64,000 nucleotides of DNA from CAHJWH01 sp965198905 (GTDB lineage Bacteria > Pseudomonadota > Alphaproteobacteria > Caulobacterales > Caulobacteraceae), in NCBI GenBank assembly GCA_965198905.1, contig OZ240678.1, forward strand, positions 2,852,001 through 2,916,000, given 5' to 3'. How positions within the stretch are numbered: position 1 is the first letter of the stretch; every line of letters starts with the position of its first letter. Of the stretch, positions 28,687-37,089 are shown in pieces. A program made the position numbers and the translations under genes. A model generated the notes under the pieces. The model did no database searches and was not told the DNA's origin. It worked only from the letters and a program-made list of their open reading frames with translations.

Positions 28687-29791
28687 TCAGGACGCTGGGC
28701 GCGGCCTTAGTCGATTTTTGCCCCTTTGGCTTCGGACCACCACTCTCAATCACGTACTCAAGCGGATCGGGACCATCGTCGCCAACGCAGACGAAATTCG
28801 ACTTGCCGACGATGTCCTTATACTCGCGGGCGGCGCGGATACAGGGCGGGTCAGACTCGTCGTCTTTCACCGCCTTAGAAGCTGCTATGATCTGAGCACC
28901 GGAACGGCCCTGCGAGAGCGCCTCACGTGCATCCTCACTGACCTTGGCATCCTCACCCTTTTGGCTCCAGCTATCGTAGGAAAGCGAGTGCCAGCTGCAG
29001 TGGTGCGGCGCCAATAGCAAGTCGTATGACAGCTTATCCTTGTCGTCCTTCAAACCGTCCCAGATGTTTTCCCAGACCGCCACACCAGCGTCGCCACCCG
29101 TAAGGAGTCGACAAGCATCCGATGCTGACCCGCTGCCAAGTTTGAAACGAAGGACAACGCTACTATCGTTCTTGGTTAGCTTATCTTCCTTCTCGCCCTC
29201 CGACGGATCCGGCGCGATAAGGTAGGCCTCGAACTGGGCTTCAGAGGAGCCGCCGATCACACTAGTGGTTTGTCCAGCTGTTAGAAGGATTTCCGCCAAG
29301 TTGTCCGTTTTGCCGTCGATGTCCTTGCCCAGGATGAGAACGCGTTCATTCTCGTTGGGGAACCCTTTAGCTTCAAACTGACGCACACGCCGACGGGCCT
29401 CGACCGCCCAGCTATCTGCGTCAGGACTTAAAACGTGATCCTTGTTAGCTCGGCGAAACACAATCGGCGACGACCACATCTCGCGGATGATGATCTTGTC
29501 CCCCTTGGCCGAGTAGTTACTAAACGGCCCAAGGTGGAAATGCTTCTTGAGCCCCCGACAATGATCTTCGTCGGGATGCGACAGGATCATCACGTCAACA
29601 TAGGGACGATCGTCTCCATCCCGCTTGAGACGATTACGGAGCTGCGCCGCCACATCTGCGGAATTCTCATCGTCAGCATCGTCTGCAGCAGCGCGGATGT
29701 TGCAATCGATCAAGACTCGCTTGCCGCTCTGAAGCGTCAGCAGGGTCATGTCGCCGTTGTCTACTCGGAAAAAACTGATAGTTGCAGCCAT
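28658..29791 (-). CDS. Metallo-beta-lactamase-fold hydrolase of the operon
   Basis: 377 residues from the ATG at 29791. The metal-binding motif is ILSHPDEDHCRG (His72, Asp74, Asp76, His77 in this numbering), with supporting motifs LLTGGDAGVAVW and LLLAPHHCSWHS, as in ComEC-type MBL domains. Substrate unknown; related MBL proteins have been noted by comparative genomics beside E1/E2/JAB genes in bacteria. Its stop (28658-28660) overlaps the longest form of the E2-E1-JAB gene, so the two are co-translated. No signal peptide, so it is cytosolic. Confidence 0.87.
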   Translation of the reverse strand: MAATISFFRVDNGDMTLLTLQSGKRVLIDCNIRAAADDADDENSADVAAQLRNRLKRDGDDRPYVDVMILSHPDEDHCRGLKKHFHLGPFSNYSAKGDKIIIREMWSSPIVFRRANKDHVLSPDADSWAVEARRRVRQFEAKGFPNENERVLILGKDIDGKTDNLAEILLTAGQTTSVIGGSSEAQFEAYLIAPDPSEGEKEDKLTKNDSSVVLRFKLGSGSASDACRLLTGGDAGVAVWENIWDGLKDDKDKLSYDLLLAPHHCSWHSLSYDSWSQKGEDAKVSEDAREALSQGRSGAQIIAASKAVKDDESDPPCIRAAREYKDIVGKSNFVCVGDDGPDPLEYVIESGGPKPKGQKSTKAAPSVLIGRESHGHG

Positions 29792-30985
29792 AGCGGCTCC
29801 CTCGGGATCCAAAACAATTCAAATGGCCGCAACCGCTACCCCAGCGACGGGGGTGTTGTGCGCTTAGCACCCGCCGACTAATGATAGCTGCGTCGGCCCC
29901 TACGAGTCGGCACAAAACGGGTGAGAGGCGGCCCATATTGACTGCCAGGTCGTGGCCGTCCTCTCCCCCAACGGTGATCGCATCTGCGCTACATCGAAGC
30001 CCCAAAACAAGAACGGCAAAGCTGGTTAGCTAGGGCTGTTTGCCCGACGCAATGTGGTGAAAAGAGCCGGCACCCCGTTCTCCCAAGGAAAGGGTTAATG
30101 CGAGTCGCGGGAGTTGAACAGTTGCCGGCGCAGGCGGAATACGTGCATTTCCCACGTTGTCGCGATTCGATCAATTCCTCCACAAGGCGGTCTAGATAGC
30201 GGCACGATCCCCCGCACCCCGCTACATCTGCAGAATCCTTCGAGGGCGGTCTGCCTAGAAGGGCTGCTCGATTTTATGTTGAGATTTGATCACGCTGCAT
30301 GCGGCAGCATTGGCGTTCTATCCGCGACACTGCACTAATGTAGAATGTTCGATGCATGGATTGCCGGACAGTTGCCGAGCGCCACGCCGGCGTAATAGGC
30401 CACCCAAAGTGGGCCTTCCGAAAGGTCTTCAGTCAGGCAGAGTTGCTGCTTGGCGGAGACGCCGCCACCGCCGCATCTTTCCTGCCGGAAGGCGGACTTT
30501 TCCAGCGGCGGCAACGAGCCAGGTCCCCCCCGTCCCCAGGGCAGGGCAGCTGGCGGGGGTGGACCAGCCTCTAAATGTCCGCAGCTGAGGGGCTTGCGGA
30601 CAAGACCGTCGCGAGGGAGGAGGCTTCCAGGAAGCAGACACTTCCAGCGGCAGCAATGATTGAGCATTCTTGGACGCCCGCCGAGCGCAGAGGTCGGCGG
30701 CTCCCCAGAGGCGGGTGTTTGAGAATGCCTCAAGTCTGACTCGCGGGATGGCGGTCGGGCGCTATGGGGATTGGAACGCTACGGTGCTCCCGTCCGCGAC
30801 GCTGGCCGACGTGAGAGCGCCTTCGACGCTGATCGTTGAGGACCAGAGTGGGCGGTTTGGTGGTGGGCGCGACCGCATTGTCGTCGCCGCCAGCTCCAGG
30901 AACCGGGCGCGGGGCGAGCGACGGCTGAACCAGCTCGGAGGCTGGAGGTCGAGAGCGGTCGTTGATGGCGGCGATGCGCTGAGGC
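29792..30985. other. Long gene-poor stretch between operon and IS91
   Basis: The left part (29792-30100) should hold the promoter of the minus-strand MBL operon. The rest contains GC-rich sequence without a convincing gene. The last 250 bases next to the transposase stop may be the terminal non-coding region of the IS91-type element. Nothing else is recognised. Confidence 0.5.
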
Positions 30986-32185
30986 TCATGAGCTATCGAT
31001 CCCTCGCGCGGTGAACGTCGGCGCCAGGCGGGGCTGGGCGCCGCGCTCGAACACCTCGATGAGACGCATGCGGCCGCCGCAGCAGGGACAGGGGAAGGCG
31101 TCCTTGATGGCGGCGTTGTCGTTGGCGGCTTGGACGGCCGGTGGGGCGGATGGGGGTTCGAGCAGGGCGCGGAGCTTGGCCAGGTTGGCGGCGCGGCCGG
31201 CGTTGGCGAACAGGCCGAAGTGGCGGATGCGGTGAAAGCCCGGGGGCAGGACGTGGATCAGGAACCGCCGGATGAACTCGTCGGCGCTGAGCGTCATGAG
31301 CTTGCGCCGGGCGTCCCCATCGACGCGGTAGTCCTTCCAGCGGAAGGTCACGCCCCGCGCATCCAGGCTAACCAGACGGCTGGAGGAGATCGCCACCTTG
31401 TGGGTGTAGCGGGCCAGATAGGCCAAGACCGCCTCGGGTCCGGCGAACGGGCGCTTGGCGTAGACCACCCAATCGCGCCGGCGCAGTGGGGTTAGGCGGG
31501 CATTGAAGGCGGCGCGGTCGGCCAGACCTGCGAGATCGCCATAGAAGTCGAGGCGCCCCTCGGCATGAGCGGCGGCAAGCCGGTCCAGGAACAGCCGTCG
31601 GAACAAGCGCGAGAGCACCCGCACCGGCAGGAAGAAGCGTGGGCGGCAGGCGACCCAGCTCTGGCCGTCCGGCGAGAGGCCGCCGCCGGGGACGATGCAG
31701 TGGATGTGGGGATGGTGGGTCAGCGCCGAGCCCCAGCTGTGCAGGACCGCTGTCACGCCGATCCTGGCGCCCAGATGCTTGGGATCGGCGGCGATCGTCA
31801 GCAGCGTCTGCGACGCCGCCTTGAACAGGATGTCGTAGACCACCGCCTTGTTGTGGAAAGCGATGTCGGCGACCTCCGACGGCACGGTGAAGACCACGTG
31901 GTAGTACGCCACCGGCAGGAGTTCGGCCTCGCGAGCCTCGAGCCAGCGCCGGGCCGCCGCACCCTGACACCTGGGGCAGTGCCGGTTGCGACAGGAGTTG
32001 TAGGCGACCTGCACGTGAGCGCAGTCCTCGCAACGCTCCACGTGGCCGCCGAGCTCGGCGGTCCTGCACGCCTCGATCGCCGACATCGCCTTCAGCTGGT
32101 TCAGGCTGAGGTGGCCCGCTTGCGCCGATCGGTAGGACGGACCGTGGGCGCGGAAGACGTCGGCGAGCTCCAGTACCGGGCGCAT
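30986..32185 (-). CDS. IS91-family HUH transposase
   Basis: 399 residues. N-terminal zinc-finger cysteines (CEDCAHVQVAYNSCRNRHCP), the HUH motif HHPHIHCIVPGG, and the tyrosine region VLAYLARYTHKVAISSSRL (Y2-type in IS91). A second C-terminal cysteine pair is FPCPCCGGRM. Y2 single-strand endonuclease and ligase for rolling-circle transposition. Full length for the family. Confidence 0.93.
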   Translation of the reverse strand: MRPVLELADVFRAHGPSYRSAQAGHLSLNQLKAMSAIEACRTAELGGHVERCEDCAHVQVAYNSCRNRHCPRCQGAAARRWLEAREAELLPVAYYHVVFTVPSEVADIAFHNKAVVYDILFKAASQTLLTIAADPKHLGARIGVTAVLHSWGSALTHHPHIHCIVPGGGLSPDGQSWVACRPRFFLPVRVLSRLFRRLFLDRLAAAHAEGRLDFYGDLAGLADRAAFNARLTPLRRRDWVVYAKRPFAGPEAVLAYLARYTHKVAISSSRLVSLDARGVTFRWKDYRVDGDARRKLMTLSADEFIRRFLIHVLPPGFHRIRHFGLFANAGRAANLAKLRALLEPPSAPPAVQAANDNAAIKDAFPCPCCGGRMRLIEVFERGAQPRLAPTFTARGIDSS

Positions 32186-32200
32186 GGCCCGGCTCCGGCG

Positions 32201-33067
32201 TCAGGTCGGCGGCGGCTGCAGCTCCAGCCGATCCAGAGGGCTGACGATCCCGCTCAAGGTCTTGCCCGCCACGTGGGTGTAGACCGCGGTCGTCTCCAGC
32301 TTCCTGTGCCCCAGGAGGACCTGGATGGTCCGGATGTCGACGTTCTGCTCCAGGAGGTGGGTGGCGAAGCAATGGCGCAGCGTGTGGAGGGTGACCGGCT
32401 TCCTGATCCCGGCGCGTCCTTGGGCTTCGTGGAAGGCGCGGTTGAGCGAGCGCGGGGTCACCGGTTCGAAGGCGTTCCACTGGCTTGGGAACAACCAGGC
32501 TTGGGGTCGCGCCATCTTCCACCACTCCCGCAGGGTGGTCAGAAGCCGAGGCGAGAGCAGCGCGTCACGGTCGCGCCGCCCCTTGCCCTGCTGCACCCGG
32601 ATCCGCATCCGCTCGCTGTCGATGTCGCCGACCTTGAGCCCCACCACCTCCGAAGCCCGCAGTCCGGCACCATAGGCGACGCTGAGCGCGGTGCGCCACT
32701 TCAGGCTCGGGGTGGCCGCCAACAAGCGCGAGATCTCGCTACGCGTGAGCACGACCGGTAGCCGCTGGGGCTGGCGCGCAATCGGGATGTAGTCCACCGC
32801 CTCAGGCCGCCTGAGCGTCACCCGGAAGAAAAACCGCAGCGCCGTCATCGCGACGTTGATGCTGCTGGGTGCCAGGCCGGACTGCCCGAGCTGCAGCTGG
32901 TAGCGACGCACATCCTCGAAGGTGAGCTGATCGGGACGCCGCTCGCAGTATCGGCAACACGACCGCACTGCTCGAAGGTAGGCCTGCTGGGTCCGCCGAT
33001 CGAAGTTGCGGATGGTCATGTCTTCGATCATTCTGCGGCGTAACGGGTTGATGGCCTCTTCCGCCAT
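32201..33067 (-). CDS. XerD-like tyrosine recombinase of the IS91 element
   Basis: 288 residues from the ATG at 33067 (MAEEAINPLRRRMIEDMTIR). N-terminal SAM-like core-binding domain (RTQQAYLRAVRSCCRYC), catalytic arginine in GAGLRASEVVGL, HTLRHCFATHLLE, GHRKLETTAVYTHV with the nucleophile tyrosine. This protein precedes the HUH transposase in many proteobacterial IS91 elements. Complete. Confidence 0.92.
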   Translation of the reverse strand: MAEEAINPLRRRMIEDMTIRNFDRRTQQAYLRAVRSCCRYCERRPDQLTFEDVRRYQLQLGQSGLAPSSINVAMTALRFFFRVTLRRPEAVDYIPIARQPQRLPVVLTRSEISRLLAATPSLKWRTALSVAYGAGLRASEVVGLKVGDIDSERMRIRVQQGKGRRDRDALLSPRLLTTLREWWKMARPQAWLFPSQWNAFEPVTPRSLNRAFHEAQGRAGIRKPVTLHTLRHCFATHLLEQNVDIRTIQVLLGHRKLETTAVYTHVAGKTLSGIVSPLDRLELQPPPT

Positions 33068-33415
33068 GACCTGTCTCCTGTCCTGAGGGGGACGTGACCC
33101 ACTCACGCGCCTCCTCAGGCAGGAGAATCCCGTTACTCACCACCGCCCAACCAATACTCCTCCCGCGCGAGCGGGTTAGTACATGAGCCAGGTCTCTCCG
33201 TCAAACGCTTGTGGCAGCTCTCGGAGGTAATCTCGCCGCTGAGCGTCCGCTGCCGAAGGGTAAGCCGCCACGCGGCTCGGAGGTATGTTCCTCGCCAACA
33301 AGCGGACACTTTCAGCGGCGGCATTGAGCCATCCTTTCCCGTCAGCAGCCCCCGGGGCGTGGGTTCGGGCTTGGTGGGGAACACCCGTGAGAGCCAGAGG
33401 GGGGCGGCAGTCGCC

Positions 33416-33468
33416 GTGACGGGATCGGGGTCGAGAGAGAGGCTCCCGGCCGGCCCGTCGCGGAGGAC
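33416..33468 (+). promoter_or_regulatory. Repeated structured leader, copy 1 (before DUF932)
   Basis: GACGGG (33418-33423) can pair with CCCGTC (33454-33459), and CGGG (33426-33429) with CCCG (33445-33448), leaving a purine-rich GAGAGAGAGG loop. The 27 bases 33433-33459 are identical to those of copy 2 at 34833-34859. It ends 5 bases before the DUF932 start codon. Confidence 0.65.
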
Positions 33469-33473
33469 TTCCC

Positions 33474-34694
33474 ATGCTTCAGACCACCCTTGCCCCCCGT
33501 GCGGTCGCGTCATCCAGTTCGGCGGATGCGCCTATGTCCGGCGCCTACAAGGTCGACATCAGCCGCGGCGAGCGGATCGGCCGCGTGTCGTCCGAATGGT
33601 TCTCGCGGCCTGACGACGAGCGCTACCTGTCGCTCAGGAGCCTACATGAAGCGGTCCGCGCCCGATCCGAGCGGGCTACCGCACGCACGGTGGAGACCCG
33701 GGCGCTGCGGGTCGAGGCGAGCCGCGACGACGCCGAACGCCTCGCGCTGACCGTGCCTGGGCGCGACACCCCGATCGCCCCGACGCACTGGTCCTTCGGC
33801 CAGCTCTGCGGCCTGGTCGGGGCGCCCTCGACCTACATGCGCCAGCTTCCGGCGCCGCTGGCGGGCATCAACCTGCAGCACGGGCTGCTGTCGCACCGCG
33901 GCGAGCTGGTGAAGACGCTGGAGGCGGACGACGGCCGGGTCGAGCTGCGGGCAGTGACTGGTCCCGACTACGGCCGCATCTGGGACCACGAGCTGGTTGA
34001 AGCGGTCATGCGCATCGCCGGCGACGGCGTGGGCGACACCCGCTGGAAGGTGCCGGGCCTGCTCGACTGGTCGACCATGACCCACAACCCATTCGTGGAG
34101 GTCACCAAGGACACCACCACCCTCTACGCCTCGGACCGCGACGTCTTCCTGTTCCTGGTCGACGACACCCACCCGATCGAGGCGGGACGACTGCCTAACG
34201 GCGATCCTGACCTCTACTTCCGCGGCTTCTATTGCTGGAACAGCGAGGTGGGCTCCAAGACCCTCGGCATCGCCAGCTTCTACCTTCGCGCGGTCTGCAT
34301 GAACCGCAATATCTGGGGCGCGGAAGGCTTCGAGGAGATCTCGATCCGCCACTCCAAGTTCGCCGGCCACCGCTTCGCCCACCAGGCCGCGCCGGCGCTG
34401 GAGCGCTTCGCCGACTCCTCGCCTGGCGCGTTTGTCGCCGGCGTACGCGCGGCGCGGGAGACGATTGTCGCTCGCAAAGACGAGGACCGCGAGACCTTCC
34501 TGCGCAAGCGCGGCTTCTCCAAGCCCGAGACGGAGAAGATCATCGCCACCGTGCTGGACGAGGAAGGTCGGCCGCCGGAGTCGGTCTTCGATTTCGTGCA
34601 GGGCATCACCGCCATGGCGCGGGGCAAGCCGCACCAGGACGCCCGGCTGGAGCTGGAGGGCAAGGGGGCGAAGCTCCTGGCCAGCGTGGGATGA
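33474..34694 (+). CDS. DUF932 protein (phage/plasmid TIGR03299-like)
   Basis: 406 residues. Typical DUF932 stretches include PTHWSFGQLCGLVGAPSTYM, the cluster LQHGLLSHRGELVKTL, DDTHPIEAGRLPNGDPDLYF and RGFYCWNSEVGSKTLGIASF. The family is found on plasmids and ICEs and near anti-restriction genes; its biochemistry is not settled. Its start follows the structured leader directly. It is the first of a run of backbone genes reading rightwards. Confidence 0.88.
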   Translation: MLQTTLAPRAVASSSSADAPMSGAYKVDISRGERIGRVSSEWFSRPDDERYLSLRSLHEAVRARSERATARTVETRALRVEASRDDAERLALTVPGRDTPIAPTHWSFGQLCGLVGAPSTYMRQLPAPLAGINLQHGLLSHRGELVKTLEADDGRVELRAVTGPDYGRIWDHELVEAVMRIAGDGVGDTRWKVPGLLDWSTMTHNPFVEVTKDTTTLYASDRDVFLFLVDDTHPIEAGRLPNGDPDLYFRGFYCWNSEVGSKTLGIASFYLRAVCMNRNIWGAEGFEEISIRHSKFAGHRFAHQAAPALERFADSSPGAFVAGVRAARETIVARKDEDRETFLRKRGFSKPETEKIIATVLDEEGRPPESVFDFVQGITAMARGKPHQDARLELEGKGAKLLASVG

Positions 34695-34815
34695 TCACTC
34701 AGAGCCGTGGCCGGTGATCCGGATCCACGGCTCTGCTTCCTGTCGGGTCTGACGCCTCTACGGCGTTCGTCTCTGCGGTCCGCCCCTTCAGAGGAAGAGG
34801 TGGGCCGCAGGCTTC

Positions 34816-34868
34816 GTGACGGGCTTGGGGCTGAGAGAGAGGCTCCCGGCCGGCCCGTCCCGGAGACC
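34816..34868 (+). promoter_or_regulatory. Repeated structured leader, copy 2 (before ParB)
   Basis: Same arrangement as the copy at 33416, shifted by exactly 1400 bases: GACGGG (34818-34823) with CCCGTC (34854-34859), and TGGG (34826-34829) with CCCG, where a C-G pair has become U-G. It ends 4 bases before the GTG start of the ParB gene. Confidence 0.65.
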
Positions 34869-34872
34869 TGCC

Positions 34873-36987
34873 GTGACCCGTTCCCAACCGAAGATCACCC
34901 TGTCGTCCTCGCGCGACATCCCGCTGGACAAGCTGGTGCTGAGCCAGTCCAACGTGCGCCGGATCAAGGCCGGCGTCTGCATCGAGGAGCTCGCCGAAGA
35001 CATCGCCCGGCGCACCCTGCTCCAGAGCCTGACCGTGCGCCCGGTGCTGGACGCGGAAGGCCACGAGACCGGCCTCTACGAGGTCCCGGCCGGCGGTCGC
35101 CGCTTCCGGGCGCTGGAACTGCTGGTCAAGCAGAAGCGCCTGGCGAAGGGAGCGCCCATCCCGTGCGTGATCCGCACCGAAGGGATCGCGGAGGAGGACA
35201 GCTTGGCCGAGAACGTCCAGCGCGCGCCGCTGCACCCGCTCGACCAGTTTCGCGCCTTCCTGACCCTGCGGGAGAAGGGCCAGTCCGAGGAGGAGATCGC
35301 GGCGGTCTTCTTCGTCTCGGTCGCCGTGGTGCGCCAGCGGCTTCGGCTCGCCTCAGTCTCCCCGCGGCTGCTGGACGTCTACGCCGAGGACGGCATGACG
35401 CTGGACCAGCTCATGGCCTTCACTGTCTCGGGCGACCACGAGCGCCAGGAGCAGGTGTTCGAGCGGCTGAAGGCCTCCTACTCCAAGGAGCCCTACGCCA
35501 TCCGCCGCATGCTGACCGAGGGTGCCGTCCGGGCCTCTGACAAGCGGGCGCAGTTCGTCGGGCTGGAGGCTTACGAGGACGCTGGCGGGGTGATCCTACG
35601 CGACCTGTTCCAGGGCGATGACGGCGGCTGGCTGCAGGACGTGGCCCTGGTGGACCGGCTGGTCGCTGCTCGGCTGGAGCGCGAGGCCGAGGCGGTTCGC
35701 ACCGAAGGCTGGAAGTGGATCGAGGTCGCGCCCGACTTCGCCTACGGCCACATCTTCGGTCTGCGCCAGCTTCGGGGCGAGGTCGCGCCCCTCACCGAAG
35801 TGGAGGCCGCCGCCCGCGACGCGCTTCGCGACGAGTACGACCGCATCGAGGCCGAGCACGCGGACGCCGAGGAGCTGAGCGAGGAGGCGGACCGGAGGCT
35901 CGGCGAGATTGAGACGGCGTTGGCCGCTCTGGAGGACCGACCGGCAGTGTTCGAGCCGGACGAGGTCGCCCGGGCGGGCGCCTTCGTCAGCATCGATCCG
36001 GCCGGCGGCCTGAGGATCGAGCGCGGCTACGTCCGTCCCGAGGACGAGCTGCCGGTCGAGCCCGAACCGGCGCTGGAGTTCGTGGCGGGCGCGGACGGCG
36101 ACCCGCCGCCGGTCATGCCGGCGCGGGTGGAAGGCGACGGCCAGGCGGTGCAGGCCCCGCCCGAGGTCTCGGCCGAGCCGGAGGAGGACGAGGGTGTGAG
36201 CCCTATTCCCGACCGGCTGATGGCCGAGCTGACCGCGCACCGCACCCTGGCGCTCCGCCAGGCGCTCGGCGAGCATCCCGACGTGGCGTTCCTCGCCGCC
36301 CTGCACGCGCTCTGCCTGAAGGTCTTCTACCGCTACGCGCTGGACTCCTGCCTGGAGCTGGACCTGAAAAGCGTCAGCTTCGGGACCCAGGCGCCGGGGC
36401 TGAACGACAGCGCGTCGGCTCGAGCGCTCGGCGAACGCCATCAGGCCTGGACCGCCGCCCTGCCCAAGGAGCCGGCGGAGCTCTGGGATGCGCTCCAGGG
36501 CTTCGACCACGACAGTCGCCAGGCGCTGTTTGCCCACTGCGTGGGCCTCAGCGTCAACGCGGTGCACGAGAGCTGGAACCGCCGTCCGCGGGCGCTGGCC
36601 CACGCCGACCGGCTGGCGCAGGCGCTGGACCTGGACATGGTCGCCGCCGGCTGGACGCCGACGGTGGACACCTACCTCGGCCGGGTCACCAAGGGCCGCA
36701 TCGTCCAGGCTGTGCGCGAGGCCAAGGGCGAGCGGCCGGCCCAGCTGATCGAGCACCTCAAGAAGGGCGAGATGGCCGAGAAGGCGCAGGTACTGCTCGC
36801 CGGCTCCGGCTGGTTGCCCGAACCGCTGCGGACGCCGGGCCGTGCCATGGCGAGTTCGGCCGAGAGCGCCGGGGACGAGCCCGAACCCACGTCGGAGCCC
36901 GTCGGCGATACGCCGACGGTGGAAGACGAGGATTTGGCCGAGGCTGAGCCGGTCGTGATCGCGCCCCACGCGATCGCCGCCGAATAG
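34873..36987 (+). CDS. ParB/RepB/Spo0J-family protein
   Basis: 704 residues from the GTG at 34873. The N-terminal ParB/sulfiredoxin domain has IPLDKLVLSQSNVRRIKAGV, VPAGGRRFRALELL and SLAENVQRAPLHPLDQFRAF, followed by a helix-turn-helix (KGQSEEEIAAVFFVSVAVVR). The rest is a long acidic region found in ICE-borne ParB proteins. No ParA gene is next to it, so a role in ICE gene regulation or DNA processing is as likely as partition. About 700 residues is usual for this mobile-element form. Confidence 0.9.
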   Translation: MTRSQPKITLSSSRDIPLDKLVLSQSNVRRIKAGVCIEELAEDIARRTLLQSLTVRPVLDAEGHETGLYEVPAGGRRFRALELLVKQKRLAKGAPIPCVIRTEGIAEEDSLAENVQRAPLHPLDQFRAFLTLREKGQSEEEIAAVFFVSVAVVRQRLRLASVSPRLLDVYAEDGMTLDQLMAFTVSGDHERQEQVFERLKASYSKEPYAIRRMLTEGAVRASDKRAQFVGLEAYEDAGGVILRDLFQGDDGGWLQDVALVDRLVAARLEREAEAVRTEGWKWIEVAPDFAYGHIFGLRQLRGEVAPLTEVEAAARDALRDEYDRIEAEHADAEELSEEADRRLGEIETALAALEDRPAVFEPDEVARAGAFVSIDPAGGLRIERGYVRPEDELPVEPEPALEFVAGADGDPPPVMPARVEGDGQAVQAPPEVSAEPEEDEGVSPIPDRLMAELTAHRTLALRQALGEHPDVAFLAALHALCLKVFYRYALDSCLELDLKSVSFGTQAPGLNDSASARALGERHQAWTAALPKEPAELWDALQGFDHDSRQALFAHCVGLSVNAVHESWNRRPRALAHADRLAQALDLDMVAAGWTPTVDTYLGRVTKGRIVQAVREAKGERPAQLIEHLKKGEMAEKAQVLLAGSGWLPEPLRTPGRAMASSAESAGDEPEPTSEPVGDTPTVEDEDLAEAEPVVIAPHAIAAE

Positions 36988-37033
36988 CGTTCGACGCACC
37001 TCCCCATCCACTTGGCCCGCTGACACGGAGCCT

Positions 37034-37069
37034 CACGAAGCCAGCTTCGTGGGAACCCGCGACGGCGGG
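37034..37069 (+). promoter_or_regulatory. Two hairpins between ParB and Toprim genes
   Basis: CACGAAG (37034-37040) pairs with CTTCGTG (37045-37051) around CCAG. CCCGC (37056-37060) pairs with GCGGG (37065-37069) around GACG, followed by a pyrimidine tract CCTTTCCTTT. The second could be a weak terminator of the ParB gene or a leader structure of the next gene, whose ATG is 20 bases on. Confidence 0.5.
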
Positions 37070-37089
37070 CCTTTCCTTTGGAGGCCGCC

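Larger units (their letters stand above)
30986..33106 (-). mobile_element. IS91-family element with XerD-like partner
   Basis: Two minus-strand genes, a tyrosine recombinase and an HUH transposase, in the order and spacing of IS91-type elements that carry an accessory integrase. IS91 elements move by rolling-circle transposition and leave no target duplication, so the exact ends cannot be set from repeats; the outer bounds are the gene limits. It separates the ubiquitin-like operon from the ICE backbone. Confidence 0.8.

Noticed and set aside
30335..30985. Genes between 30335 and 30985, next to IS91
   Set aside because: Frames on both strands overlap one another, are Pro/Ser/Arg-rich and lack starts; more likely the non-coding end of the IS element and decayed DNA.
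31565..32761. Plus-strand frame across the IS91 genes
   Set aside because: Antisense to both the HUH transposase and its recombinase; no motifs.
35596..37026. 476-residue minus-strand frame opposite the ParB gene
   Set aside because: Shadow of the ParB-family gene; composition is not protein-like and no start site is seen.
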